From Aquilaria yunnanensis (taxonomy: Eukaryota > Streptophyta > Magnoliopsida > Malvales > Thymelaeaceae), in the NCBI GenBank assembly GCA_039654915.1, contig CM077599.1, positions 74,988,001 through 75,052,000 on the forward strand: 64,000 nucleotides of DNA. Reading direction: 5' to 3'. The translations under genes and the position numbers were made by a program. Below the pieces are notes generated by a model. That model saw nothing but the letters and a program-made list of their open reading frames with translations, did no database searches and was not told where the DNA came from. Shown here piece by piece: positions 43,963 to 56,751 of the stretch. Within the stretch, counting starts at the first letter, position 1. Every line of letters begins with the position of its first letter.

Positions 43963-44260
43963 CTAATTTATTTTAATTTAATTCAACTTAATATAATTAG
44001 TTTATTTTTAATTTTATATCTTTCTTAGTTGGAACCATTTTCATTTCAAAGTTATTATTAAGAATGTGCAATAATCCATTGAAAGTAATATTTTTATGAT
44101 ATTACTAAAAATTTTCATAAAATTTGATAAAAATATAAAAATTTATTTTAAATGAATTATTATATCTATATATTATTGTCTATGAAGTGGAAATGGTTTC
44201 CGAAAAAAATATATAAAATTAAAAATAAGTCATTTTAAATTAATTTAAGTAATTGGAAAG
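43963..44260. mobile_element. Foldback MITE, copy B
   Basis: TTTAATTTAATTCAACTTAA on the left is mirrored by AATTAATTTAAG on the right, with AATAATCCATTGAAAG in the centre as in the other three copies. Ends are approximate. Confidence 0.65.
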
Positions 44261-44576
44261 TATTTTTAAACTAAAGTTAAAAATAGGGGAAAAACGGTAT
44301 AAAGAGAGAGAGAGAAAGAGAGAGAGCCCCCTCTTGACAATACTTGTTAATTACGTATCCACTTACAATGACATCAAAACGCACTAGTAGGAGATAGGTT
44401 ATAGTGCAGGTTATCAAATAAAAGTTATAGTGGGAGGTTGACTATTCATAGTCCTTTTATGTGTTATTTTCATAAACAAAGTCAACAACTGATAAAAGCA
44501 GACAATATATATGTTATTTCTTTATATATATATTTTTAGAAGCATGCTTTACAAGTATATAAGGGAGAAAGTATTA

Positions 44577-45412
44577 CTTCCTCCGTCCCGCATTTTCTGC
44601 GCCATTTATATTTGACACGCATATTAAGAAAATCTACTGTTTTCCACATTTTTCCAAATCTGCCCTTCCCTTCTTCTCTTCACAACTCTTCACCGGAGCA
44701 CCATGCCTTTCGGCGCTCTCCACAACTCCACCTCCCCATCTTCTCTTGCCTCGTCTTCACTATCCTTCTCCACTCGCCTTAACTCCACCGTCTAACTCCG
44801 CTCAACTCGCATCCACTGTTAACCCAATTGCCAATAACCCAATTGACAACCCTTACCTCACCTCGCTGCTCTGTCACATTTGTCACCCCAATCCGTCACC
44901 TCCATTGCCTGAAATCTACCATCTCTATTTCAGGATTCAACATTATCATCATCGCCGATGAAAAGATAACACATATCGCCGGCGATTTGGCAAACGAGCC
45001 AAAAGGACAAAAGCCTAAAAGCCGAAAGGCCAAGCTCTCTCGATTTGATCTCCTCCTCTGCCACTATCCAATTACTCGATTTGTCAATCTCGAAGTCCCT
45101 TTTCCTCCCTGATTGCCTGATTGCCCGATCGATTGCTCAATTTCCTAATCTAAACGCCCCTTTTCCACCTCGATTACCCATCCCACATCAATCCAATGCC
45201 CGATCGTGATGATTGCTTGGCATGACCATGCCAGTGGTGGCTGAAAGGAAGATCGGAGAAGTTGAACAAAACAAAATGAGTCAGAGTAAAGTTGAGGAGA
45301 AGGGGCATAATTGTAAAGTTATATGGCAAAACTTACTAAAAAAGGAAATTGAGCAAAAAATTTGGGATGTCCCAAAATGATAAATAAAGCAAAAAACCTG
45401 GAACGGAGAGAG
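44577..45412. mobile_element. Large Stowaway-like element with GC-rich cargo (836 bp)
   Basis: The ends CTTCCTCCGTCCC and CTCTCTCCGTTCC (reverse) are flanked by TA at 44575-44576 and 45413-45414. It is about 3.5 times longer than the MITE copies. Its middle (44660-45200) is unusually C-rich, with open frames (44746-44961, 44828-45112) of Pro/Ser/His-rich composition and no recognised domain. The cargo may be captured sequence. Confidence 0.75.
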
Positions 45413-45504
45413 TAGTATTTTAGGTAAAGGAAGGAGAATACCAGCTTTCTAGGATCCAAAAAATAATCAAATCAGTTTTATATGACATTTTGAAGGAGTG
45501 AATA

Positions 45505-45590
45505 GGAAAGCTAGAGTCAAACCCCTGATCTCTCTACAATGTCTCAAGTACCTTAGACATTGGGCCAAAGGTGCGGAATATGTAATTTTG
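45505..45590 (-). mobile_element. Possible tRNA-derived SINE remnant (minus strand)
   Basis: The minus strand has TGGCCCAATGTCTAAGG (A-box-like) followed by GGGTTTGACTCT (B-box-like) about 45 bases later. No target duplication was established. Confidence 0.3.
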
Positions 45591-45667
45591 AATAATTGGA
45601 GATAACCTTATCCTTAACAAGGTGAAACTTTCACTGTCAACAAAAAAATTTTGTTTAAATTGATTAA

Positions 45668-48596
45668 CACTACAAATGCAATGCCTTACAATGACAATTG
45701 TTTATCTTGCGGGATGTAATCCTTGCAGAAATGTTACAAAAAAAGTCATTGACTAGTCAACAATTTAATATTGCAACGAGTTTATGGTAATCTGTTTTGT
45801 GATGGTTTTAGTCATCGCAATATCCTATGATAGAAAGTTCAAAAAAATTAGGCAAGGAAGATTGCTACAATTATGCGACTATTTTATAAGTCACAACAAA
45901 TCATGGGAAAATAATATGAGATTTTGCTGCAATTATACAAAAATTTCGTGTTTATTATGAGTTTGCCACAATTTTAACGTGATAAAATCAAGCACACTCT
46001 CTTCTTCCTTCCATTTTCTATCTTCTATATATATTTCTAGTTCCTAATTTGATAATGCGTGGTGGTGGTCAACAGTTTTTTCATTTCAAGTCCATTTTAG
46101 CATTTATTTTAAATTTATTTTCACAATTTTAATTTATATTAATTATATAACAATTAATATCAAATTGCCATTAAAAAAAACATAAATGTTACAAATTATC
46201 ACAAACTCGTAGCTAGGGTTAAAAGTTTTAGGATCGGGTCGAGTTTGGGCCAAAACCCAAAATAAATGAAAATTTTCACAATCCGAAAATAACAACCTGA
46301 ACCGATCCAAAATGGGAAGAGAACCGGAACGACCTTAACCCGAAAATATAGGGTTAAGGTCAAGTTGAGTTGAATTTACCTGATACCTACTATCGACAGC
46401 CATTTTCTCTGCCTTTCACGGCTGAGGATGAAGATGGAAAACGATGCCAAGGGTTAAACCAGAGGTGGCGGAGGACGATGTGACAACCGAGGATGGCGGG
46501 AAGGTGACACAACTAGGAGGGCAGGGCGACGGCAAGGCGATGATAGTGAAACAATGAATGAAATATAAAGGACAACAAAGGCAACATAACCAAGACTGTG
46601 GCGCAACAACAGGGTGAGAATGAATGGCGAACGAATGGTAAATGAGATTGTACAACGGATGATGAATGGGGAGGCCAAAGACTTGACAAAGCAAGGGAAT
46701 GAGGTAACTGACAGGGAAGGGGGGCAAAATGATGATGCGAAGAATGGATAAAGAATGACGACAAAGGGCGATGGCAATGGCGATGATGATAGCAAATGGT
46801 AGCAGACGGTGAATGGCGTCGGACGACAATAAAAGTGGGGGGTGTGGCTGGTAGCTGATGATTGATGAAGGATTAGGATTTGGGATGTTAGGTATTTATA
46901 GTATAGGTTTGCGGGTTAAGCTACAATGGGATTGGGCTAGGATTGAAAAAGGGGAAGTGGGAATTTCGAGCTGAATTGGGTCAATTAGGTTTAACCCGAA
47001 CTAACCCAATTTTTGCATGTTAGAAAAGGTTTGAGTTCAAGTCAACCCGAATAACACTAATTCCATCCTTTCACCTGACCCTAACCCAAAAAATTGGATT
47101 GGGTTTTGGCTTAGGGTTAAACTCTTAGCTGATTATAATCATAGCAAAATCATACCAAATAACGTAAATACAAAAAACCTGGACAAGAGAATCTACGAAC
47201 AACGTGGGAGACATTTTTCCTTAAATTTTGGGTGTTAAACTTTGCAACAGTTATGTAATTGTCCAAAGGTCTTCCATGTAACTACCAAAATTGTGGCAAA
47301 ATCCTCACAAAAAATAGGAATAATTAAAATTTCGTAGTTATCGGGATCTAACCTAGCTAATGATCTTCTCCATTCTCACATTCATCTTCTCACCCAAACA
47401 TTAGTCCCAAAACTCTCTAAGTTCCTCATCGCTTCTCTCTGCACTCGTTGACACTACCATTGCTGTTTTTTGTTGTTTTCATCATTAGTTCATTGCAATT
47501 TCATCGTCATTATTTCTTCTCCGCCAAGTGCCATGTTTCTGCAATATTTTTCAATTTTTTTGAGTATATGTTGATATGGATGTGTTAGTGACATAATTGT
47601 TGATTTATGGGAAAATATGTTGGTTAGCATAAGTTTAAGAACTTTATTGAATATTTTTAGTATATGTTAATGTGGATATTTAAGTGACATATTTGTAACA
47701 TGTTTGAATATGTAGGGACTTAATGGTTAAAAATGTTCAATAGTGAGGACTTAATTGTAAACAATGACAAAGCAGGCTTTTATCAGTGTAGTATTTAAAA
47801 ATGTAGGAGTGAATTATAAAATATGTAAAAGATGTAGGAGTTTTAATGTGGTTGGGCACCAGCTTTGAGGAAATTCCACAAACAGTTTACATATTAATAA
47901 TTTTCTAGATGATCATGTTTAACACCTCTAGTCTCTAATTTTTAATGATATTTGATTGTATGAGGATTAGCATGTCAAGTGGATCATTCAAAAGTATCTT
48001 AATCCAGTCAATTGTTCCTAGTTTGATGCTAATATCTGGTGTGAGGCAGTTGGCTCGGAATTATTGCTTAGGCTTTGTATATTAGTTACTGCTATCTGGG
48101 GCATTTTAGGATTTTAGATAAATTGTGCTCTTCTTTTTACAATATTTAATTAAATCAAAATATTTTTGTACAAATTTCTAATTTTATATATGCTTGTGTG
48201 TGTATTTATACATCTTACTTAATTAATTAACTCATATTTATTTTAAATTTATTTTTATAAGTTTAATTTATATAATATAATAATTAATACTATAACTGCC
48301 ATTTAAAAAATATAACAATACAAACCATTACAAAATTGTAGCAGATTATTATAATTATAGCAAAGTCATCGCAGATTATAATAATAGTAAAATTGTTGCT
48401 AAAGTTGTGCTTTCCCTCTATGTTGCAATAATTGTGACAACTTAAATCTTCACAATAATGTCTCGATTCTGCGACAATTTTGATTTATGACACAAGAATT
48501 TTCTATGTTTATTTGCAATGATTTTAAACATCATATACTTCATTTTGCTATGATTAACGACTCTAGGCATTGGAAAAACCATTCTCCTTTATAGTG
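45668..48596. mobile_element. Non-autonomous CACTA element (2.9 kb)
   Basis: The left end is CACTACAAATGCAATG and the right end, reversed, is CACTATAAAGGAGAATG. The flanking TAA duplications are at 45665-45667 and 48597-48599. Near both ends TTGCGACAATTTTG / TTGCAATAATTGTGACAA-type units recur, the expected subterminal repeats. There is no transposase. The middle (46200-47130) holds GGGTT/AACCC-rich sequence around a GC-richer core whose minus-strand open frames (46416-46829) are low-complexity and not recognised. Confidence 0.8.
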
Positions 48597-48599
48597 TAA

Positions 48600-50320
48600 T
48601 AAATTACTTTTCTCCGATGAATTTTTATCAAGAGAAGTTGGTTTTCTAGTTTGGAAAGTGATGAATGCTAGACATTTTCAGCATCAACCCTGAGAAACAA
48701 ATTTGGCTAAATCTTAAAATTTTACGATTTTATGATCTTATATTGAAAAAATGGTCAAGTATATTCTATGATTACGATTATGATTATTATTCCAATCCAA
48801 CTTTACAATTATAATTCATGTATTTTGATAGGCATCTAGGCTTCCTCGAGAGGAGATCATCTCCTTTAACTGTAATTTAGTCAAGACTGTACGTAGCTTC
48901 CATTTCTAGAGGAACTTCTTCTGCCATTTATCCTATGTTAACTTGCAGGGGTTCAAAGTGTTCCGCCCTGTTGATAAGGGCAAACATTAGTTTGTTCTTC
49001 TTTCTGGTTTTTATGTGTCGTTTTATTCTCCGAAAAAAATGTCAACATAGTGCTTTTTGGTATATAATGACATGTTACTTCGATCTCAAGCAACAAATTA
49101 AAAACTTCATATTTTGAATAATAGTCAACACATGGGGATGTTGGGTTATAAGTGACCCGATCAAAATGTGGCTACTCAAATCTAAAGTATTTGTTTACGG
49201 GAAGCGGGAAATGATTTCGAATTGGTGAGCGGCTAAGGGCTTTAGGGGAAGTTGCCCGGAGACGGATTTGATTCTTATCATCTCCTCCATGCCTCATTAT
49301 TTACTTTTCTATTTTTGTTTTTTTTTTAATGTTTTTATTTTTTTTCTATTTTACATTGTCTAGCTCTTCCCAATTTTTATTCCTCGTTTTTCATTTTTTG
49401 TGTTATTCACGTTTTCTTTAAAAAATTTCTACCTTTTTCCATTGTTTATTCTTTCTTTTTCACTATTGCTTTTATTTTATTTTATTTTTTTTTTTGCAGA
49501 TTTTTAAAAGAGCACATTTATGACATAAAAAAAAATAAATTCAATCTTACCTTAAATTTAAACTATTAGAATATAAACTTTCTCTTAGACAAAAAGCGTA
49601 AATTGAAATTACAAAAATAATAAATTTGCAACATAAAATAATAATTTTGTTCTATTTAAAAAATAAAATTCACTCATTTTGTATTTAAATTTGTCTCTTT
49701 TTTTTTGCATTTTTATTTTTTTAATTTGTATACTATTGTCCTTTTTCAATTATTTTTTATATTTTTCTATTTTAAAAATTTTATCTAATTTTATCTTCTT
49801 TTTTTTTTTTTTCAAATGTGTTTAGTAAGAAAAGAACAAACAACTAGTTAAACTAAAAGAATAAATAGATACTGATAAAAAAAATAACTAATTCCTCTAA
49901 AAGAAAAACACAGGTTTTGATAAAAGAACAATCAATTTCTCTAAAAAATTAATATCTACTCATATGAAAAAAACAAATAGATAATAATAAATGAAGCAAG
50001 AAAAATAGTTTATCTAAAAAAGCAAGTGAGAACTTATAAAAGAGCAATAAATTAAGTCAAAAGACAACTAGTTACTAATGAAAAATAGTTTATTTTTTAT
50101 AAAAGAATAAATAGCTAATAATAAAAAAACAAAAACCTAAAGATAAAAAAATTGATAAAAAAAATTGGCAGTATACATAAAAGAATAAACCTAATAAAAA
50201 ATAAGAAACAATAAAAGAATGAACAATATTCATAAAAGAACAAACCTAATAAATAAATAAATAATAATCGATAAAAAAACAAAGGTACATGTTGTGTGCT
50301 TGGCCTCACATGACCTACAC
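48600..50320. other. AT-rich filler with T-rich then A-rich tracts
   Basis: 49300-49800 is dominated by T/TTTTA runs and 49820-50290 by degenerate AAAAGAACAAA(C/T)-type units. A possible pol III A/B-box pair at 49226-49285 is too weak to call. No gene was recognised. Confidence 0.5.
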
Positions 50321-50637
50321 CCAATTTATTTTAACTTAAATCAACTTAATTTTAAAATGATTTATTTTTAATTTACCTCATTTTTTCTCATAAACAATTT
50401 TTTTAAAGTCAATATTATATGTAGGTATAATAACCCATTGAAAGTGAAAGTTTTACAATGTTACTAAATTTTTTATGTGTTAAAAAAAATAATGAAAAAT
50501 TATTAACATTATAAAAAAAATTAATTTTTATGGATAATTGTATCTGGCTTTCAAATGAAATTAGTTTCAAATAAAAAAATTATAAAAATTAAACTAAACT
50601 ATTAAATTAAATCGTCTTAATTTAAAATAAATTAAAT
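50321..50637. mobile_element. Foldback MITE, copy C
   Basis: AATTTATTTTAACTTAAATC on the left is mirrored near the right end by TTAATTTAAAATAAATT. The centre has AATAACCCATTGAAAG and TTTCAAATGAAATTAG. Ends are approximate. Confidence 0.7.
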
Positions 50638-50786
50638 GTAGTGTTTAATAAAATGTGGACTCCTTCCTCGCAACCTTTACAAATAGATCGCAAATTATCC
50701 GATCAAAGTATGAATCCCTACACTGTCAAAGACTTGTCTTTGCCGGACAAACAATTCATGTTATATCCGTGACATGATAAATAATA

Positions 50787-51256
50787 GGGATAGTTACAGT
50801 TTATCCCCTAAGATTTATATAAAATTACACTTTATCCTCCTATTTTAGAAATTTACACTTTGCCCCTTACCTTTTTAATGCAATCAGACTTCTGAAATCT
50901 TAATTTAGATATTATAATAGCTAAATCTTAATTTAGATATTATGGTGGCTATCTTCCAGTAATTTCAATCTATATAGTAATTTTTTATAGTTAAAGGATA
51001 TTTTAAATTATCAGTTTTTTCTTTTTGTATTCCTTTCAGTTTTTAAAACAGTATTTTTTAAATGTCAACTAATTGTAAAAAATATATTATATATATTAAA
51101 ATTACTTGAAGATGATAACCGTATACTCTAAATTAAGATTTTAGAAGTTGCTATTGGACTATATTAAAAATATGGGGGGTAAAGTGTATATTTTTAAAAT
51201 AAAAGGGAATAAAGTATAATTTTACCTAAACCTCAGTGACAAGTTGTAATTTATCC
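50787..51256. mobile_element. Mutator-like MITE (470 bp)
   Basis: Inverted arms of about 140 bp share ACACTTT(A/G)(T/C)CC-type blocks and TCTTAATTTAGA. They are flanked by a perfect 9-bp duplication, TAAATAATA, at 50778-50786 and 51257-51265. Non-coding. A half copy is at 56752-56898. Confidence 0.9.
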
Positions 51257-51587
51257 TAAATAATATGAGAGGCTATGGCAATACGAGACTCCGATATAAT
51301 TAGATTGCAATTTGGACGAAAATTAGGCCATCAAATGCTAGAATTGAAGAAACACGCTGCCTAAAATTCTGTCCACACCACTAACACCACAAGTTTTTGT
51401 TTTCCTCAGTTCTGCAGCAGACTTGCGAATTTCGGCACACAAGAGCTCAAGTGGCTGGAAATCTCCTTGCCCGTTTTAGGAGAGTATTTATGAAGTTATA
51501 TACCAGAAAGGAAAGCTAATTATGGCCATAGATGCTAAATATGTTCCCAAAAATTACATATTTTAAAGATCTACATCTGCTAAGCTG

Positions 51588-52885
51588 AATAATCACTTTT
51601 GGTCCAAACTATATCGACTCGCTCGAAAAAGTCCCTGAACGTTGGAGGGGTGCGACCGGGTCCAACATCTGTGCAATTACAAGAAAATGGACTCCTACGG
51701 AATCGGCTTTCTCCGATCGGCTTCAGCAACTGTTCTTAGGCCATCTTCAGGTGTTTAAGTTGATTATTGGCCCCTAAATTGTGATCGGAAGAACAATGGG
51801 TTAAGACTCAAGAGGCGATTGAGAGAGCGATAGAGATGAATAATGGTGAACGGCGATTGAGAAAGTTTAAAATTGATAATTCCTCTTGGCCTAATTTTCT
51901 TTTCCAGTTTTTCTATTTTAAAAAGTATTTTGCTTTTATTTTCAGTACTGTATAAAGAAATAAAAATGATAACAAAATATTAAAAATAAACTATTAGGAT
52001 GTATTTGGAGAAATTAAAAAGTGCTTAAAATTTTAATATGTAATGATTTCCTGTTCAATTTCTATTTTTATTTAAATACTATAAAATTTGAATATAATTA
52101 ATTTTTTTTTAAGAATAAGCATTTTTTTAATCTATTTTATTTCTTTTAGGCTGGATAAGAGAAGAAATTTATGAAAAACTAGTTAATTCAAGAAAATTAT
52201 TAGTATTTAAGTCATCAGATCGATTATTCGCTTCCCATGCTATTAATTCTCCAAAAACAGAAAGAAAAATTAAAATAATACAATTTTAATTTTTTAGTAT
52301 TTTTTTTCCTTTTATTTGTATAATTTTTATTTTATAATTTTTTACTCTAGTAACTTCCTGCCAGAAAAGCACTAGTAAATTTGCTCATAATTACTAGTAA
52401 GTGAGTAAAATTATACTCCCTCCGTCCCAAATTCTTTGCACCATTCACGTTTTAGCAATTAATCTATGATTTTTTATTTTAGACATTTTAGAATATAAAT
52501 GAAAAACTTTTATGTGTGAATGATAAATCAAGACCTATAGTTTCTAAATATATTTTTTTTAATTTTTTTTCTAACAATCAATAATATAAAAAAAATTCAA
52601 GTCAAACTAACCCAAAAAGTCAAATGGATCAAAGAAATCGGGACGGAGGGAGTATATTTTTATAATTTAGGATCCAAAATTTTAAAATCTTACAATCAGT
52701 AACAACACCGTTAAAACTTGAGAGGGTGAGTGTCATGTGACCATATATGAAGCGAGTTAATGAGTTAAATGGCTTAACTGTCCAACTTTTCATAGTTGAA
52801 GGACCGATTTACACAACTCCAACTTTGAGGGATGAAAAAATGTTTGAGTCAATATAGCTAAAAGAACCAAAAAGTGATTTACACG
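51588..52885. mobile_element. Inverted-repeat element with nested Stowaway
   Basis: The left arm AATCACTTTTGG...TATATCGACTC and the reversed right arm AATCACTTTTTGG...TATATTGACTC continue to AACGTTGGAG/AAAGTTGGAG and CGGGTCC/CGGTCC, about 80 bp in all. No convincing target duplication was found, so the class is open. The interior is AT-rich and non-coding apart from the Stowaway at 52416-52652. Confidence 0.55.
52416..52652. mobile_element. Stowaway MITE (237 bp)
   Basis: CTCCCTCCGTCCC at both ends (right end reversed), with TA at 52414-52415 and 52653-52654. It is the inverted counterpart of the copy at 33661-33896, similar over its whole length. Confidence 0.9.
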
Positions 52886-53534
52886 TTTTTTTTTTCTATT
52901 TGTTTTCAAAGACGCGTCTCGGAATAATTTTGAAAGACGTTTTTGTTATGAACAAATAATTTAATTGTTGAACCTAGCTGAGTAAGTCAAAGTACTGTAA
53001 TCAGTAAGAATTCAAGTGGTATTTGTACAACAAAAAAAATAAAATAAATGAGTTTCGATTAAGTGGCGTGTGTTATATGATGCATTAATTTGTATTGTCT
53101 CGTTCTCCTATTGGGGTTTCCATCAGGCTTGTGGGTGCATGTCCATAGCACATTAACTTTTTCCTTTGGCATTTCTGAGTAAAAAATAAAATGCTTTTTT
53201 TCTTTTTATTCCTTCTCATCTTATATCCAAAAGCAGCTGATGTAGATATGTTGGAAAAAAAACAAAAACAAAAGATGCGACATCGCTTTTTCACCCGAGA
53301 GGGAAAGAGATGAAAAATGAGAAGAAAAGGTGGGAAAAGAAGTGGAGAATGGCGGAAGGATTTTTGGCTTTTCTGTTGAATTTGGTCCCATAGGATTTGT
53401 GGCTTGTATTTGGTAGTGGCTACAAAATATCTTGGTTTGTTTTCAAGATGATGGAACATTAACAGATTTATCAAAGTAATTGCTCGCCCGTTTCTTTTGC
53501 ACAAAAACAAAAAGTTGCTCTCTGCTTTTCAATG

Positions 53535-53647
53535 GTTAAAAGTTAATAATAGCCATCGCCTTTTTTTAGCCAAGGACAATATAATCTTCATTCAGAAGAA
53601 ACCCTCAAAGGGGTGGAGAACAGTTAAAAGTTAATAATAGCCATCGC
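53535..53647 (-). mobile_element. Tiny retroposed insert with 25-bp target duplication
   Basis: A 63-bp insert (53560-53622) begins with C and seven T residues (an A-tail on the minus strand) and is flanked by identical 25-bp direct repeats starting GTTAAAAGTTAATAATAG (53535-53559 and 53623-53647). Tail plus long duplication is the signature of LINE-type target-primed insertion. The source element is unknown. Confidence 0.75.
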
Positions 53648-53656
53648 TCTTTTTTT

Positions 53657-53983
53657 TAATTTTAATTTATTTTAATTTAAGTCAATTGACTTCAAAATAA
53701 CTTATTTTTATTTTTATGAATTTTTTATTAAGAACTAATTTTAATTAAAAACTAATATTATGTAACTGCAATAATCCACTGAAAATATAATTTTTTGTAA
53801 TCTTATTAAATTTTTATGAAACTTTTTAGTTTAAGGCATTGAAAAAGAAATTTTTATAAAAATTTAATAACATCATAAAAATTTACTTTTAAATGGATTA
53901 TTACATCTATATAATATTGGTTTTCAAATGAAATTAATTTTAGATAAAAAAAAAAGTAAAAGTAAAAATTAGTTAGTCCATTT
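53657..53983. mobile_element. Foldback MITE, copy D
   Basis: TTTTAATTTAAGTC and AAAATAACTTATTTTTAT on the left are mirrored by AAAAGTAAAAATTAGTTAG on the right. AATAATCCACTGAAAA and TGGATTATTACATCTATATA lie inside. Ends are approximate. Confidence 0.65.
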
Positions 53984-53999
53984 CAAGGATCTCATTTCC

Positions 54000-56430
54000 T
54001 TTTCATAAGGCTTGGTCACATAAGCGGCACAAATATTAACAATCCTAGGAATAGAAGAAAATTTACACACATGAAAAAAGCCACTGGCTCACTTACTATC
54101 AGCAACTATTAGATGAATCATCCAACTTAGCCTTTTTCCTTTCATAGCATAAATGACATTTTTGCAATCAGTTTCCAGCTAAGCACTTGAACTCTTATAT
54201 CCATAGCTTTTCATAGTACCTCCCATACTGCTAATGACTTAGAAGCAGTAGCACTTTTTGCATAGCAGTATGAGTCACCAACAGAAATCAGCTTTACACT
54301 ATCATCTTAAAATAATCATCTTTCCCTCATTGTTTTGTACTTGTATCCCAGGACCCATCAATATTCATTTTCACATAGCCTTTGCTTGGCTTAACTCAAC
54401 CTATATTTCTCACCTTTTGCTGCTATGCGGACCCCTTATGATCTATCCTTTCTTGAATTGCCTATAACTCCTATACACTACTTAAGAGCTCTTATGGATT
54501 ATAGCAAGAAGATCTAATGCTTTTTGTTGGAAAATTGCCTTATTCCTGCCCTTCTATATATACTAGCATGTATGCTAACTCCAAATAGAAATATTTCACC
54601 ACCCTCATCCTTAACACTAGATTTGGTTGCCAACAACCAGTCAACAAAAGTGGTTATTGCCTTTCTTCGTATTTGGATATCAAGTGCTCTAAACCATACA
54701 GGCATTGTCCAATCACATAACAGGATGGCATGCTCATATGTTTCAATCAGCTTACAAAAAAGGCATAAGGGATGTTCTTTGCACTTGTGTCTCCATAAGT
54801 TTGTTTTAGTTGCTATGCTCTTTTGGCAAATTCTCCACAAGAAGTTTGACACTTTTGGAGCACATTTCATTTTCCATAACACCTTCTATATATTAGGATT
54901 TTATTGGAAAGAAGATGAAGGTCTAGTCAATCTGCATTGCATGCATTGGTCATCAAGACTACCTCAACTCCCTTCTTCTTTGTCTTAAATAGTCACTAAT
55001 TTATATTAGTAAGCTTTTGAGCATGATCATTATAATCAATAATTTGTTGAACTCTCATATTTAGAATTTAATCTGAGTTAGTTGTTGATGTGCGTAGTTA
55101 ATGTATATGTAAACCTGGAATCCAAGGATTCTACCATATGCCCATAGTTTCTACATTTTGGATCTACCAGATGGTATCCTTATGCATTAACTCTTTCCAA
55201 ACCAGCAAACTAGTCCATTCCCAAAATGGTCTAGACCATTTGGCTGCACCGAGAAAGTCTATCTGAGGGAAATACAATCTCCCCAACATTCTCGCCCAAA
55301 GTTTCCTAGGATAAATCATCACTTGCCATCCCATTTTTACCAATAAGGCCTTATTAAAAACTCCCAGGTCCCTAAATCCCAATCCTCCCATCAGCTTGGG
55401 CTTAGTTAAACAATCTCAACTACACTAGTGAATCTTATGGCCCTTCTATATAGCTCTACCAAAAGTTTGGAATTGCTACATTCATCTTATTGCACCAGAT
55501 TTTGGGAAATTTAAAGTACTACATTAGGTAAGAGGCACCAATAAAGTCACTGCTTTAACTAGAACCTCTTTACCTACATGTGAGAGATTCTTGCCTTTCC
55601 AACCATGAGTCTTTTTATTGATCTTATCTCTCACAAAAGCTAAGGCCTCTGTTTTTTACATGCTCTATATTGTTGACAGACCAAGGTAGTTATTAGGGTT
55701 CTCAATAGCTTTAATATGGAGAATGTCACCAATAAAAAGCTGAACTTAAGTAGTAGTATTACTACTAAAATAAATGCTTAACTTTTCCAGGTTGATAAAT
55801 TGCCCCAAGGTACAACAAAATCCTCCAAACATTGTTGCAAATCATAACAATTTTGTGGAGTAGCCTTCAGAAAGAATAATGAATCATCTACAAAAAAAGG
55901 GTGATATGGGGTGTGGCAGTGCCTAGTAATATGAATCCTAGCTAGTTGACTGCTTTAAACTACACTTGAGATCAACTGAAATAGCACATCAAACCAAAAA
56001 CAAAAGGTAAAGAGATAAAGGATCTCCCCTATCTTAACCATCTGGAAGAATAGAAAGCAGAAAACTCTTTGCCATTAAACAGAATTCTATAGGACACATA
56101 TGTCATTAGCATCACAGCCCATTGAACCTGGCACTTAGCAAACCCCATTTTTCTGAGCAGTTTTGCTAAGAAATCCCACTATACCCTATCATAGGCATTG
56201 TTCATGTCAATCTTAAGTGCCATTTCTCTTATCAAGCTTTTTTTTCTTGATTTTCAAATAATGAAAAACTTCATGAGCTACCAAATTTTACCGGATAGAT
56301 CTGCCCTTAATAAAAGCTTTTTGAGAAAGCGAAATGAAAGAATGTAGGTGAGGTTTCAATTTGTGAACTAAAACTTCGGAAACAATTTTGTAGAAAACTG
56401 TACAGACTTATTGGCCAATGGTAGGGCACT
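54000..56430 (-). mobile_element. 5'-truncated L1-type LINE (minus strand)
   Basis: Reading leftwards from 56430: FYKIVSEVLVHKLKP and SQKAFIKGRSI begin the reverse transcriptase. Then ALKIDMNNAYDRV (about 56220), a degraded G-x-x-x-G-x-x-L-YLF box, and FVDDSLFFLK with the catalytic Asp pair (about 55890). Next is GGLGFRDLGVFNKALL at 55391, the zinc-binding domain at 54882-54514 (PKVSNFLWRICQKS...CLFCKLIETYEHAILLCDW), and RNase H remnants (KMNIDGSWD at about 54375). Stops and shifts are frequent. The 5' half (ORF1 and endonuclease) is missing. Confidence 0.8.
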
Positions 56431-56603
56431 ATTTTAAGGGGCTATAATTTAAGAAACAAAATAATATAAGTTTCATTTATAGAAAGGGTAAGGATAATTG
56501 ATGTGAAGGAAGCTTGACCAACTCTCACAACATTTTCTCTCAACAATTGGGCAACAAATTCAAAGCGAACAATTGCAACACAAAATGGATGCACAACAAA
56601 ATA

Positions 56604-56749
56604 CTTCATCCGTCCCATATTTTTTAAAACATTTGACTTTTTCAAATAGTTTAATTTGAATTTATTCATATTATTGTTTCTTAGAAAAAAAACTATTTTA
56701 AAAACCATGGGTCTTTATTTATTATTTACATATAAAGGTTTTTCATTTC
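56604..56749. mobile_element. Truncated Stowaway MITE
   Basis: CTTCATCCGTCCC after TA at 56602-56603 is one Stowaway end. Similarity to the other copies ends near TTTTTCATTT at 56748, where Mutator-like MITE sequence starts. Confidence 0.65.
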
Positions 56750-56751
56750 AG

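Noticed and set aside
46416..46829. 137-residue minus-strand frame in the second CACTA
   Set aside because: Ile/Ser/Pro/Cys low-complexity with overlapping frames also open; it reflects base composition, not coding.
49226..49285. Another SINE
   Set aside because: The GGTGAGCGGCTAAGG and GGATTTGATTCT boxes are plausible, but no flanking duplication or tail was found.
53085..53510. 141-residue minus-strand frame
   Set aside because: No recognisable domain, Phe/Lys-rich, crosses a poly-A/T region; no splice or promoter context.
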